Positions 45,701 through 58,290 are shown, numbered from the stretch's first letter. The stretch: DNA of 64,000 bases from Siderastrea radians (GCA_964017195.1 OZ024895.1:28775375-28839374), one strand, 5' to 3'. Notes: a model not told the origin generated them from the sequence alone. Numbers and translations are program-made.

Positions 45701-48700
45701 CCCCCTTCCCATTCCAAATGTACTTATTTAAGTCTATGGAAATGGTCCATCTGCCATTCAGTAGTGGTTATCTGTTAAAATGACATAATTATGATGTTAT
45801 CGTGATGTCAGCAAACTATTTTGATGCAGTTTCACTTGCGGTCACTCGTGGTCACTAGTGGTCAGCTTGTGCTCACTTGTGGTCACTAGTGTGTACTTTT
45901 TGACACGATCGTTATGAAGGTCGTCTGAGTACACCTTCCGTGGGGGAATACCTTCCATAAAGGAACACTTCATTAATTAGAGTTACCTCCCATTAAGGGG
46001 GCATCCCTTGTAAAGGGGCTTCTAAAAGGGCAACACAAGTTCCATAAGAGGACACCCCGTAATGAGATACCCCATCTGAGGAAGCCTCTCATAAATTTAA
46101 GGCACACAACTTAAGGGGACGTCTCCCATTTAAGGGGACACGTAACTGCAACAACACCTCCTGAAGTGGACACCCCATTAGGGATATCCCATAAGGTGAC
46201 ATTGCCTAGATAAAGTTATCTTAAGGGGAAACCTCCCCTTAAGGGACACCTAAATTGGGAACACCTCCAATAAGGCATCACCTCGTATAAAGGGACACTT
46301 CTTAAAGAGAAACCTCATTAGGGAGCACGTCCCATAAAAAGACACTCCATAAGGGACACCTACCATAAATTAAAGGCACACAACGTAAGATGACACCTCC
46401 TGTAATAAAGGGGCACCTTCAGCAGGAAAAATATCCCTCTCCATAAAGGAACACATGCCATAAAGGGACACCTCCCACTTAGGGACACCCCATAAGGGAT
46501 TTTTACCAAGAGGGAATCCTCTAGAGAGCACTGGTACACTGCACTGACAACTGATGGTATTTCTCACTAACAAAAGCCAAATAAAGCAAATTAAAGAAAA
46601 GTAATGCTGACTTCAATTCTACATTAAAAAAGGCAAATAAAAAGACTCAAAAGGGGACAGATCATGGGACAACTCACTTAATAGGACACCTCCCACATAA
46701 AGGGGACACCAAAAAGGGGACAAGATCCACTAAATGACACCCCATAGGGGGACCCACATACCCCATGAGATGGCACCTTCCATGAGGGGACTGCCATAAC
46801 CCATAAGATGGCATCTCCCAAAAGGGGACACTCCACACTCCATGGGGGGGGGGGGCAGTAGCAGCATTCAACACAGGTCTGGTGAGCGGTAGACCTGCAG
46901 GGTTCCAAACCTCTAATTTCATTGGTCCCTATAACCTGCACCGTCTATTGTTATCAGGGTTAGGGCTATTGTTTCGTTCTTTACCTATTGTTCTCCTCGA
47001 CCAATCCTAGACGTCGTCTGGAAGCGGTGCGAGTCCTCCCCTGCTGAGCCAAAAACTGTATACTAAGAAGTTTATCAGTCTTCAGAGATGTTTCTTTTTA
47101 TAGATTGTAGCACGGGTCCTTCAACCACAGGGTGTGAATATCGGCATTGTGAATGTGGCAGACAATATGGAGTTAGCTCAAGGTGTAGGTGAGTGCATCA
47201 ATAAGCTGAATGGCAGAGCTCACAAAGCCATTGTACTTGTACAACTATGTACAATACCTGTTGTTGGTCACATTTAGTATTTTGAGGGCTTTGCAACTAT
47301 TTTGAATTGATCATTAATCAAGTGAGTGGGTAAACATTATAGAGAAAAATCAGTTCCTAAAAAGTTGTTTGAGGATATTGTTAATACTATTATGAACTAA
47401 TTTCTTTTGTTTTAATTACTTTTAGGAGTAAAATACTCTGGTGCAATTATGATTTTTCATAGAGGAAAGAGGATAGAATACTTTGGACACAGGTATATTT
47501 TGTTTATCAATGACATAATTAAGTTCAAATGAATGTTTTAAATACCAATGTCTATCAATATTTTGTAAAAAAAAATCTTCCTTGAGCATGTATCCTTTCA
47601 TACCAAAAAAATATAATAATTATAATAATAATTTGCAGCTCTGCAATGATGACGTTAAAATTTAATGTGAAGAATATTCCCCTTACATTTGTAGAGGGGG
47701 GTATAGGGTATTTTTGTGCCCATGAAAATGTGAAATGTGAAATGGCTCTTTTCTTTTTTGTGAAACATGATTTGCTAAGCAGCCATGAGCTGTGTTTTGC
47801 CATGATTAATTTGCCCATGAAGCGAGAACAGTTTGTTTTTAACTGTTGTGAATTGTGATTTTGTAGGGCTCCATTATCCAAAATGTTGTAAAAGATGATG
47901 AACTGGAATGTGCATGAAACCACTGTTTTATTTTCAGTGAAATAATATGATCTTGCCCCCCTATACACACCTCTTTGTAGTCATAGATGAAAGGCTGACA
48001 TCCATGTGCTCTCTGTTTTTATCTGGACAGGTCAGCAGACATTCTTGTGGGATTTTTGCACAAGGTTAATGGAGAGTTTCAAACCTTAAAGGGATGTTTA
48101 GGCCCTGCTTGTAGTCTGTACATATTGGGCAATTGACACTTTGAAGGGTCAGAAATTTGTGATTTCCAACCACTTCCTCGTATTTGTAGGTTTATAAAAT
48201 AAGCAGTTAGAAAAGAAACATGACACATTTTAACCCTCTTTCTCCCAAGGGTGCCATTTAATGGAAGTCACATTTTGTGCATGCAATACTCTGAGTACAA
48301 CACCTGATTCAACACCATTGAATGTCCTTCAGACTCATTTAACATCTTTTATTATGAGCCTTTCACTCCCAGCGTCAGTTATGGAGACATTTAAAGTGGT
48401 TCTAACTTTTGAGTCTGTGGATGAAATCCTATGATGTGACCATTCAAATGAAACCTCTTTAGCAGTTCTTTCACATGGTACTATTTATGTTTAAGTATTT
48501 TACAAAATGAAATTTGGGATTTGTCTTGAATTCTCATTTAGGGCACTCGGTCTTGGGACCAAAAGGGTTATCAGAAGCCCTAATGCAATAACTTGCCAAA
48601 TTCAACAATGTTGAACAGTGATGAATAGAAATGTTGCATCCGTTTGGCTGGGGCCTTATGGAACATGGTGCTTAAGTGGTGACCCTGAACAAGCTCCAAT

Positions 48701-51700
48701 TGACTGATGTGTACTACAATTGCTTTTTTAGATGTTTGAGCCTCCCGTGACTCTTATAGAGAGCAAGAAACAGAAAACTGTATTTGACGATGTTGATGGC
48801 AGTAAAGTCATAGGTTATTTGGAGAAGGACTCACCAGGTACAGCTATTGCCATCTTGGGGTGGGTGGTGCAAGGAGGGGTGGGGGGAGGTTAACCATCGG
48901 AACATGGAGTGCTTGAGGATGTGTTGTCCAAATCTGTGATCTTTGCTTGCCTGTTTCACACCTAAGTTCTCAACAAAACATACTTCCGTTTAGTTCATAA
49001 CAATGCAAACTGATCCCCTGTTAAAAGGAAACTCACACAAAAAAAGCAGCTCATGAATAATCAATGCTGATATCTTGATGAGTATAAATGACACATCTGT
49101 GCAGTTTTGGTTATTTTTATGAAAGACCATCATCGACAGTCGTACTGTTATCGTGTCAACTGACAAACTGACGTTACTGTTTTACCTTACTTTATTTTGA
49201 TTATACTGTCTTTCAGAAATAAAGGTATTTGAAGATTCAGCCAAGCAATACCAACCTTTGCTGCCATTCTTTGCAGTTTGGGATAAAAAGGTATGTTTAG
49301 AAAATTTATGTTGTTTTGAGATGCAATGCTATACAGGATCCCAAAGGAGGGGGGTGGTCTCTGGTCAGCCCTGGAGCCCTGCAATATTTTTTCCGTGGAG
49401 CCTGGATCCCGAGTCCTTTCCCCACATGGAGCCTGGACAGAATTGCTGATTCTGGCCAAATGGAGCACTGGAGCCCCAATTTCTCTGTCTTGGAGCGTTA
49501 GAGCCCCTACGTTTTTAGCCCCGAGGCCTAGAGCCCCAACTCCTTTTATTTTAGACCCAACTATAAACTGTGCAAGAAATTCACATTTTTTCCTCGTCCA
49601 AGGTTAGATTGTTTGCACGCGTTGCCATCTTTGGAAAATTCTTTTTATTACCTGTTTTTGCGCCCGGGGTAGACTGCGAGCAGTCTCTTATTTTGGCGAT
49701 GGCGTTTTGTAAGGCGGGCGGAAAACGCGCGCGCGTGAAATTTCGAGGAGGCACGAAGCGAGGGGAGCGCCAAAAATTGGCGCTCCCCGCTACTTCTAAT
49801 TTTACGTTACAGTTTGAAACCAGCCAAAGTCAATTTGTTGGTTAAAGGAATTTACAGGAATCTACCTCGTTAAGCTATGACTTCATTCAAATTTAATCGT
49901 GGTGAACGCTACTTTTCAGAACAACCGGACCCTGAATTAATCCAGTCAAGAGATGATCCAGTCGATTTGTTCAAAGGCCAAGTTCCTGTGCTGAACAACC
50001 TCACCCCAAAATATGAACTAGTTTGAAACAATCCACACAGATGAAGAAAGATAGATGCTTGATAAGCTGAAAAACTTGCAGCCCCCGGGCTGGTAAATCA
50101 GTTACGATAAGTATAACACAGCAGATTATGGCAGCTCCCCATCGAGGCTTTTTAGTATATGTAAGTTACGTTAATGAAATACTTTTGTTCTTCACCAGCT
50201 TGCCAAGTCGTTGAGACTCAAGAAGCCAAAAAGCATTCAACTGGTGAAGCCGTTTGAGAAACCTGTTTCCTTTCCGTCAAATCAGGTAACAAGCATGTAA
50301 ATAATTATAACCGGATTACTATTTTTTTTTTTCTGTTGGCAAATGAAGAACTTTATTTTTCGGAAATTTTGTTTTAAAAAAAAGAAAATTTTATTTTAAA
50401 GAAAACGGAGTACATTTCCAATTACAGAAAAGTGTATCATCAAGGGGCACTTTTTTGTCACGATAGAAGATATCTCATCGATTTGGCGACAAATTCTCCC
50501 TAATTTGAAGTACCAGGAAAACAAAAACAGCAAACTAATTTGGCAATATTTAGCCTCGGGCCGATGACGGGATTGCGTCACATGTTACGTCATATTTATG
50601 GCCGAGACTCTCGTTGACAATGACTGAGAACCAATCGAGAATTCACTCAGATATTTTAACATGGTTTACTGGATTTCTCAATGGTATTGTCTTTTGCTTT
50701 CTATCAAGGCCATAACAGAAGAAAATATCAACGACTTCATCGAAAAGAACAAAAAGTAAGTAAATGTTACACCTACGAGTATGGCTTTATGTACGTCATC
50801 TCACTGAAAACTAGTCAGACAGTTATAAGGCGCTGTAACACGAGGCAATTATTTCCTGCAACTTGCAAAGAAACAGATGACGAGATCATTGCGAGGCAAG
50901 ATGCAGAATGTACGATACATTCTGCAACTTATCTCGAAACGTTGCGAAAAGCAGAAGTCTGTATCTCGTAAATGCAATTTTTCGTTGCAAGACATGTTGC
51001 GAAGTGGGGTGTTACGCGCGCAATTTCGTCCGCAAGTTGTCTCGCAACGCCGTTGCGTTGCAAGTTGTAAAAAATTGCCTGGTTTAACAGTGCCTTTACC
51101 CCATATTCTTGTCATTTGAGTACCTCCCCCGGAATAAGAGCTCTATAGGCAGTTAAGATGAACAAGAAAGGGTTATTTTCCTATGTGGTGGAATCAGATG
51201 CTATAGTTGTGGTGTAAAGATAAGAACTGGTGTATGGCTACTTTTCATGGGCACATTTGAGAAGTCTGGAGAGCACGAGAGAAAACTTTGGTTTAACGAG
51301 TACTTTCTGCAATGGGTCGGGGTGGGTGGGTGGGCATGGTGTAATAATTAAATACATTTACACTAGAAAAGTACAAGTGGACCTTTGTACCCCTCTTATC
51401 GAAAATTCGTGGTTACGCCCCTTCTCCTCCTGACGTCCCAAGTGTATTCAGTGCTTTCATAGCATAAACCAAATCCACTATGAGACGCATACTGGTTGAA
51501 TTCAGAATTTTTATGCAAACGAGGCAAAAAGGAATTTCCTTAGGTTTTCGCCGCGACCTTTTCTTTCAAACTTAAGATAGTCTTCAAAAGGAGGAGTGTG
51601 CATTTATCTTCTGTCCAAAACCCAAGACAACTAACCTTAACGTTTGTGCAAGAAATTTGCAACACTGACGACTTCAAAATAAGGTGCTCCGTAGTGTTTT

Positions 51701-54062
51701 GAAACAATTCGGGCTGCTTCTTGAAGCTCAGTAATTTATCACGCTTATATTTTGTTTTGTCGTTGCTTGAAACAGAAGCGTTTTGACGAAGATCAGGCTT
51801 GAAGATATCCACGATACTTGGGTAAGTAATCCTTTGAATCTCCTTTCAGTGTCGATACAGTGTGAAGTAGTCGTGTGAGTAGAATTTTAATTCATTTTTA
51901 ATTCATTTAATTCATTAAAATCATTCACAACCAGGGAAAATTGTCTTGTTGTACCGATGTCTTAAGTCTCCGATGCAATCGTTGACACAGCCTCTCCCCT
52001 CTGTAGACGCTTCTTCTATATTCTCATACGGTCATATAATCGAGCGGAGAGTGACGAGAGGACAACTAAAACGAACAGAGGCTGGAGAAAGAAAAAATAA
52101 GCCCGCGGGGGTATTGCGAAGGAGAGAAGGAGACCTTTAGCTACAAACTTTTTAGTGACGTCTTGACTCGTTTACCAACCGCAAGCGGAGTTTAAGGTTG
52201 AACTTGTGCCGTCAGAGCTGAGGATGATTTTGAACATTTAGTGAGGCGTAGTTACAAACACGTATTGAGGAGCACTTGCTGTGTGCCAAACTAAAAATTA
52301 TGTTTGATATATAATCTATATAGATTTTAAAGGCAGCTCTGAAGATCATTCGAAAATTTCCGACCAATTTCGGAAGATTTCCGGAGATTGCCGATAAAGG
52401 ACCGAAGACGTTCATTGTTGAGGCATTCTTTTGATGAGGAAGGTTGCAAATGGTCGTCTGTTTTAAGGCAAGCGTAGCCCATGCATAGCCGCCTGCACCC
52501 TCAAGAAAAAAGGCAGCTCTGAAGATCATTCGGAAATTTCCAACCAATTTCGGAAGATTTCCGGAGATTGCCGATAAAGGACCAAAGACGTTCATTGTTG
52601 AGGCATTATTTTGATAAGGAAGGTTGCAAATGGTCGTCTGTTTTAAGGCAAGCATAGCCCATACATAGCCGCCCGCGACCCTCAAGAAGAATCGGAAGGG
52701 GGGATCGGGCGACTAAACACAGGCTAAACCAAGCGTAATTCTCTGCTAACAACATGTGCTTTCGTTCCCAGTCAACAAAAGTGGAAGGTTACCTCGTCAC
52801 GGCGTTTGTGAGATTGGACACGAACGGTATGTCTCTTTCTTTGTCCTTGGCTCAGTAGTTCAAGGCAAGCTATTCCATGGTGAATGTTAATATTGAATTC
52901 AGTTTTGTGGCTTACCAGTGACATTATTAACGAAATGCAATCTTGATTTTCATCACCCAGAAGAATAATTTGTAATCAAAAAAGAGTTATTTCAAAGTAA
53001 ACACGGGCACACAGTGAGTCGTGTATGTGGTGTTGGGACCACACTATGATTTGGTGAGACGTTACAGAGACTTGGACCAAGGAGAAAAAAAACCTCTGGG
53101 ACTTCTTTAGCAGTTGTGATTTACCTAATATGAACGTCCTTAGAAGGCGTGGTGATCACGTGCTGTCATATTGTTTTCTGAGGCAAGAAACGTAACCCTA
53201 CATTGACGATCTACCTGTACTCAGGGGTATAAATGTAATCAGACGAATCGTTGAGGGGAGCCTAATGAAATTCCGGGCATATCCGTGCGAAGGACAAGCA
53301 TTCCACCAAGGGGGGAGGGGGGGGAGTAGTGAAGTTAGTTGCTTCTATCTACAGAAACTGCAGTTAAGCGCCGGCCACGTGGGGCACCCGTGGACCGTGT
53401 GCAACTTTTCCTTACTTTTAAATGGTTCTATAAGTGATGCTCAGATTCATTTTGTTTCACCAGACGGCGTACAATTTTTCTCCCTGGTGAAGTCACTGGC
53501 CAAACGCTATGCTGACAACAAGAAATTACACTTTTTGTGGGTCGATCCAGATCCCTTTCCAACGGTAAGTTTAAGTCTAGTGTTGTTCTTGTGCTCAAGT
53601 GTTTCTTTACTTGACTGGGGCTCCCTAAATACGCAATTTCACAGTTTTGCGTTTTTTTATTTGTTGTTGTTGTTGCTGCTGTTTTGCGTGTTCCGAGTTT
53701 TGCCTACACTCTTTTTTGCGACTCCTGTGTGGTTTAATTTTTCCGGGTTATTCTGAAGTCCTTGGTTGCAGCAAAGTCTTGTGTGGTTGCCCTGTGGCTG
53801 GCCAATCAATAAGCTAATCTCTTCATTTTCTTTTTGTTTAAGATGCGTGATTACTGGCAGAATTCCTACAATATCGATGTTAATTCCCCTGCAATCGGAG
53901 TCATTGAGCCTAAACTGGTAAGTTGTTTCTGAGGTAAGTTGAGGTAAGTTTCTGAGGTAAGTTGTTTTTTTGTTGACCGCTTAAGAATTGAACAGAGGAC
54001 TCGGAACGAACGACTGACAGATTGATTGATTGATTGATTGATTGATTGACTGACTGACTGAC

Positions 54063-54102
<40 letters not shown>

Positions 54103-56993
54103 AGTATGTAAATCATCCGATAAAGCATCTAAAACAATAAATCCTACTAATTTTGGAACTACATGTTGAGTAGGGGCTGAATAAATGACCCATAAAAATC
54201 CGACATACTGGGGGCACACGTTTCAAAATAGAGACGTTTGTATGGGATTTTCTCTTTTATTTGGGGAGGGGGGGGGAAGACCTGTAGTTTTGTATTCTCC
54301 CATGCAGTCGTTTTTAGGGGAGTCGTATTACGTCCTCCCCTAAGCTAAAAACTGCTGCTTGGAGGGCTAGCAGTTTTTCGGCGATTATTCACGATTAGGT
54401 TCCAGACCTCTACTCGTTTTGAAGTGGCCAACCACACCTATCGCTTGTTTTTGTTTCCACAGCAAGTTAGTGTCACATTTATCTTCTCATTGCCGTAGCG
54501 TAACGTTTCCAGATTTTCCTGAGGCGATTTTGTTGTTACTTCTAAAACAGTGGCCACGAAGCCTCAGTCGCCTAATTTTCTCGAATCTGAGATGTGAAGA
54601 TAGTTGATAGCTTTCGATTGAGTCAAACATTCGTTATGTACTTTCTTCAAAGGCCAATTTAACGACTCAAGGGAAATGGTCAAAACTATTGTACTCAGAC
54701 AGGACCCACCACTCTGCAAAAAGACACGTGGTCTCTTCATGTACCCCCCTTCCCCCACCTTAAAAGATGGTGTCTTGTTTAAATAGCCCTCACTCTGTAA
54801 CGAGTAGAAACCAAGAAAAAGAATCAAACCTCCTTGTGCCATTTCTCCAGCAATGCACACCTAATATGAAAGTCTCAACTCAAATTTTGAGGCCAATAAA
54901 TTTTGTCCATTTGGCTAATCAGAGAGATGATATCTTGCATACCCCCACCCCCTACCCCCCCACTAGGTGGGTCCTCGTCGAGTACACTTGTGAATGACCA
55001 CTTCCATAAGTAAGTTACATTCTGGTTTCATGCATGTATGCTCACGTTACTTTGGAAACTGCGCGCCTGAACAAAGGCTAATTTTTTTAACGTTTGCTGT
55101 CCAACTGCATTGGTTATTGTACAGAAAGCGCGCGAAACAAGTACAAATAGACCCTCTATATATATGTTATTTACCGGCCGGGTGTCCGTATAGTGGAAAA
55201 CTGCGGCCTCGGCCTGTACTCAAGACCGAGGGCACAGTTTTTCCCTATGTGGACCGACCTCGGCCGGTAAATAACATTTATTTTTCCCAACATTTGCGAG
55301 TTTACAGGGCAATCTTTGAAGGTTGCAGGTACGCGAGTAAGTTTCATTGAGTCAGGTGCCAGGAAACTGGGGAGCGAATGTAATCACAAACTTTTGAAAC
55401 TTTTAAGTTTGAGCTTAATTTTCTCGACAAAAGACTACCCTATCAACTCGGAAAAGGTTGTCTTTTAAGAACAGACATTCACTTGAGCAGTCGTAGCCGG
55501 CATAAAGAAAAACAGCCTAAATTAAAACCTAATCATTTAGCTTACTAAACTCAAAACCGTATTTAAAACAGTACTCAAACTTGAGGAGCATTTCAAGAAG
55601 GATTTCCATCGCCCTTGCGTAAACAGGAATACTTGAAATAAATTTCTGTTTTGTCTAATTCCTTTCTTTTTCCGTTTTGCATTGAACTTGGAAACGTATG
55701 TCCTGGTTCTTCGGAAGTAAACAATTTTATCATTATTATTTAGCGAAACTGTTCAGTGTAATTTCACTTTTAATCAAGTGAACTGTGCGCCGGCTTTTGT
55801 CTTCATTCGTGGCAGATGAAAAAGCAAAATTCCAGAGAAGCACACATCCTTGAATGAAAATAAGCGGAATCTCGATAAACAAGAAAAAAAAAAAACTAAA
55901 AAATTAAGTCATTTAAAGTAAGCATCTGGATCAAAAGGCATTGCAGCGAGCACAATTCAAAAACTAAACTGCTGTGTAAAGTGACATCACGAGCCGTCAT
56001 GCTGTGAAGCTACAATCAAACACAATATCAAAACGACGAGTACTTGCCTTTTTAAGGAATTACAAGGCCTTTAATTCCCCTCCTTGTTACACTTCCCACT
56101 TACAACACATGTGAGAATTGTGAGTTGACGAAAAATTCGCATCTTGTAGCCAAAAATCTATAAAAAACTTTCCGAGTTCAGCCGAGTTTTGCTGTGTTTA
56201 AATTTTCATTCATGGTTTTTGCGCGGTTACCTGACCGTGGTCAGAGACAGGAAAATTCTGTCCGCTCCCGGAACCAATCAGATTGCAGGATTCGCAGGAT
56301 ACCGCCCGCTCGCGCACTGAGGAAAAACACGATATTGTACAGTTGGTTGTTGTACAGTACCGTGCGCGCGCTCATCCTGTTACACTTGTAGTTTTATTTC
56401 AAGTTACTGAAAAAGGTTGAAAAGGTTAAGTTGGATAATAAATCTCTTATTAGATGTTTCAGTGTGAAGTACCGCCGTATATTTTTACTCGTTTTTTTTT
56501 TTGACTCGCCCTGCGGGCCCTTCAAAATACAGTACAACTCGTAGAAATATACGGCGATACTTCACACCGAAACATCTAATAAGATATATTTATTGAAAAA
56601 GAAATATCTTATTTATTGGAGGAAAGTTTCAAGGAACTCCTGGAAATTGTTTATTGTCATGAAATGTTGCCCTTTCAAATCAAGAAATTAAGTTGAGCCT
56701 ACAATTTCTTGTGATAACTTTCTTGTGTGTATTGCCTTGACGAATTCAAAACCATTCTTTGTAACTGCTTTACGAAGAAATGCTTGGTAATCACTAAGAA
56801 AAATTCGTATCTTGGTGTGCAGAGCAAAAGTTCCTGGTTCGAGAAAAAAGGCAAGGAAACCAAGCTTCGCCATCTTCAGCAATGGGTGGAAGATATTCTG
56901 GCGGGGAAAGTGCAGCTTAAAGAGCCAACAAATTCCACGGAAACAACGAAGGGCGGAAAAAATGAAGAGCCGAACAGGAAAGAAGAACTTTGA
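42705..56993 (+). CDS. CASQ: Calsequestrin-like ER-luminal protein, 13 exons, complete
   Basis: Coding exons: 42705-42980, 47104-47188, 47426-47492, 48031-48064, 48732-48837, 49217-49290, 50199-50285, 50709-50755, 51776-51821, 52772-52826, 53464-53564, 53843-53917, 56823-56993. All introns are GT-AG and all phases join, giving 1224 bases and 407 residues, close to classical calsequestrin (about 400). Residues 1-19 form a signal peptide, which decided the start over an in-frame ATG at 42582. Three thioredoxin-like repeats without CXXC follow. Matches to calsequestrin include LPHYLKDDGIRRV, KSVLTKIRLEDIHDTW, LHFLWVDPDPFP with MRDYWQNSYNIDVNSPAIGV, and SSWFEKKGKETKLRHLQQWV. Calsequestrins store Ca2+ in the ER/SR, but here acidic residues (about 58) do not exceed basic ones (about 64), the Asp-rich tail is absent, and the chain ends KEEL, a KDEL-type retrieval signal. 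N57 and N388 lie in glycosylation sequons. It may act as a scaffold rather than a calcium sponge. Confidence 0.85.
45655..45715. repeat. CCCCTT-rich tract
   Basis: A run of CCCTTCC/CCCCTTCC units lies in calsequestrin-like intron 1. A purine-rich block in the opposite sense (near 45470-45530) lies about 150 bases to the left. Confidence 0.7.
45935..46860. repeat. Degenerate minisatellite of (A)AGGGGACACCTCCCATA units
   Basis: Dozens of imperfect units of about 16-22 bp share GGGACACC, CTCCCATAA and CCCATAAGG. Copies vary in length and order, with one non-repetitive gap at about 46500-46650. The block occupies about 0.9 kb of the 4.1 kb first intron of the calsequestrin-like gene. Each unit has partial dyad symmetry (GGGG...CCCC). 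Confidence 0.8.
48385..48480. repeat. Single inverted unit of the roughly 106 bp repeat
   Basis: GTTCTAACTTTTGAGTCTGT, GGATGAAATCCTATGATGTG, ACCATTCAAATGAAACCTC and CAGTTCTTTC match the complement of the 29338-29790 unit. It lies in the calsequestrin-like intron between exons 4 and 5. Confidence 0.65.
49340..49560. repeat. Degenerate GGAGCCC minisatellite
   Basis: The phrases CCTGGAGCCCTGCA, GTGGAGCCTGGATCC, ATGGAGCCTGGAC, GAGCACTGGAGCCCC, GGAGCGTTAGAGCCCC and GGCCTAGAGCCCCA recur at about 20-40 base steps. It lies just after calsequestrin-like exon 6. Confidence 0.6.
50825..51100. mobile_element. MITE with inverted ends AAGGC(G/A)CTGT...GGCAATT
   Basis: The left end ATAAGGCGCTGTAACACGAG, then GGCAATTATTTCCTGCAACT, pairs with the complement of the right end, TAAAGGCACTGTTAAACCAG, then GGCAATTTTTTACAACTTGC. 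The interior is also full of GCAACTT/AAGTTGC and TCTCGCAACG-like partial palindromes. There is no transposase. It lies in the calsequestrin-like intron between exons 8 and 9. Confidence 0.7.
52331..52690 (-). repeat. Exact 180 bp tandem duplication, open in one minus frame
   Basis: AGGCAGCTCTGAAGATCATT begins at 52331 and again at 52511, and the two units differ at only a handful of positions. Because 180 is a multiple of three, the minus-strand frame reads two 60-residue repeats (each with LALKQTTICNLP and NASTMNVFGPLSAISGNLPK) without a stop. It lies in the intron between calsequestrin-like exons 9 and 10, on the opposite strand. I know no protein family that it matches and favour a mobile or repetitive origin over a gene. 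Confidence 0.75.
53150..53420 (+). mobile_element. Degenerate SINE remnant
   Basis: GGCGTGGTGATCACGTGCTG, TGAGGCAAGAAACGTAACCC, CTGTACTCAGGGGTATAAAT and a G tract before AGTTGCTTCTATCTACAGAA follow the order of the SINE body seen at 17605-17950, at low identity. It ends about 45 bases before calsequestrin-like exon 11. Confidence 0.45.
54018..54100. repeat. GATT/GACT tetranucleotide microsatellite
   Basis: GATT units, then GACT units, then GATT units again run without a break; the nested GACT block suggests expansion after a point change. The Ser-Ile-Asn-Gln repeats seen on the minus strand are an artefact of it. Confidence 0.9.
55164..55277. mobile_element. 114 bp MITE with ATGTTATTTACCGGCCG ends
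   Basis: ATGTTATTTACCGGCCG at the left and CGGCCGGTAAATAACAT at the right are inverted repeats, and the GAAAAACTG/CAGTTTTTCC-like interior adds further pairing. It lies in the last intron of the calsequestrin-like gene. Confidence 0.75.
56444..56585. mobile_element. 142 bp MITE with TCTTATTAGATGTTTC ends
   Basis: TCTTATTAGATGTTTCAGTG, then TGAAGTACCGCCGTATAT, at the left pairs with ATATACGGCGATACTTCACA, then CCGAAACATCTAATAAGA, at the right. The loop holds a CCTGCGGGCC palindrome. It lies about 240 bases before the last calsequestrin-like exon. Confidence 0.78.
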
Positions 56994-58290
56994 CCTTAGT
57001 GCTATTAATTTTAGGACTATAGGAAATTAGGCCTGGGAAATTTGGCTTGAACGACGAGGTCATATTTGGCCAGCAAGGCCCAGATGCTCAAATGACCATC
57101 GATACAGGGGACGTTTAAAAAAGTATTTGCGGGTGGTATTGATTGATTCGAAATGTTCGATACTGCACATTTCTGTGGCAACTTGGAAAGAGAAGTGGCA
57201 CGTATCTGTTAAATTTAACAGAAAACCCTGGTGCGCGTTTCTGGAAAGACCTGATAACTTTTCTGCCTCGGGAAGCCATTTGTAAAAATAACCATTCATG
57301 TTGAACTTATAGCAAAGTTTCGTGCTTTGAAGCTTTTTGTTATCTGAAGGTACAGTGTGAATTATCGTGCCCGAGATCGGGCCAAGCATCTCACGCAGTC
57401 GTTTTTAGTGCAGTTGTAAGTAATACGACTCCCCTAAAAACGACAACAGCGTGGAAGGCTAAATCGGCCCGAAAAGTTTTGGGTCTTTCGAGAAACGCAC
57501 GCGTGGACTCTACCATGAGCGGTGACGTCACAGTATGAGTCGTAGTGACAGCACACGGCCATGGTCGATAAATGTTAAATATTGGTTAATATCGTATTCG
57601 TGTCGTTTTGTAGCTGTGAATAGGCTCTGCGGTGGGGAAAATAACGCGAAAAAAGTTGTTCGCGGACTGGGGCCCCGTTTTCGTCCCCGCCAATTTTTTT
57701 CACGGTTTTTACTCCCCCCCCTCCCCCCCCCCCCCGCGGACCCAGTTCACAGGCTAGTCGTTTTGAAATCGGCCAACCCTTATCGACTACAGAACCCATG
57801 TCTGACAGCGAGAGGCCGAGCACTCTGTGGACGAGAATGTCACTAGCTTGGCGCTTGTCTTCCAGGACACGTGTACTGGGCAGGCCAACTGTGTGATGTA
57901 TAGCACAGATGCGTAGCTTAGGAAATTTAATCATCTAGGATCATATTTCGAAAGTTATCGCCGCTGATACGTTTATTTCTTTACGGTGCTTAAGGAAAAA
58001 TCTGATCACTTTGTAACTTCGTACTCTATTTTTGATACATTGTCTCTTTTTTATATTTTATTTTAATGCAAGAAGTGTTTTATATTTGAGTACCAGAAGT
58101 AGAGCCTGTTTTGCGACAACTATCTTAAATAAAACCAGCACCAAAACTACTGATTTGGCCAATCACAGCAAAGCAATCAAAACTCGAATCAACAACTTGC
58201 AGCGGGAGCGACGCGCGGAAAAATGCTTGAAAGCTGTCACACTGACGGCTTTGGTTTTGTCTCTGATTGGTTGGAAAACAGTAAGTTTGT
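56994..58290. other. Calsequestrin-like 3' flank with no recognised gene
   Basis: The first part is presumably 3' UTR; the first AATAAA on the plus strand I find is near 58124-58129, too distant to assign with confidence. The phrase CGTTTTTAG...CGACTCCCCTAAAAACGAC near 57400-57435 resembles CGTTTTTAGGGGAGTCGTAT at 54309, a small shared repeat. A C tract lies at about 57713-57735. Confidence 0.35.

Noticed and set aside
53866..54219. Minus frame with Ser-Ile-Asn-Gln repeats
   Set aside because: Caused by the GATT microsatellite and antisense to calsequestrin-like exon 12.
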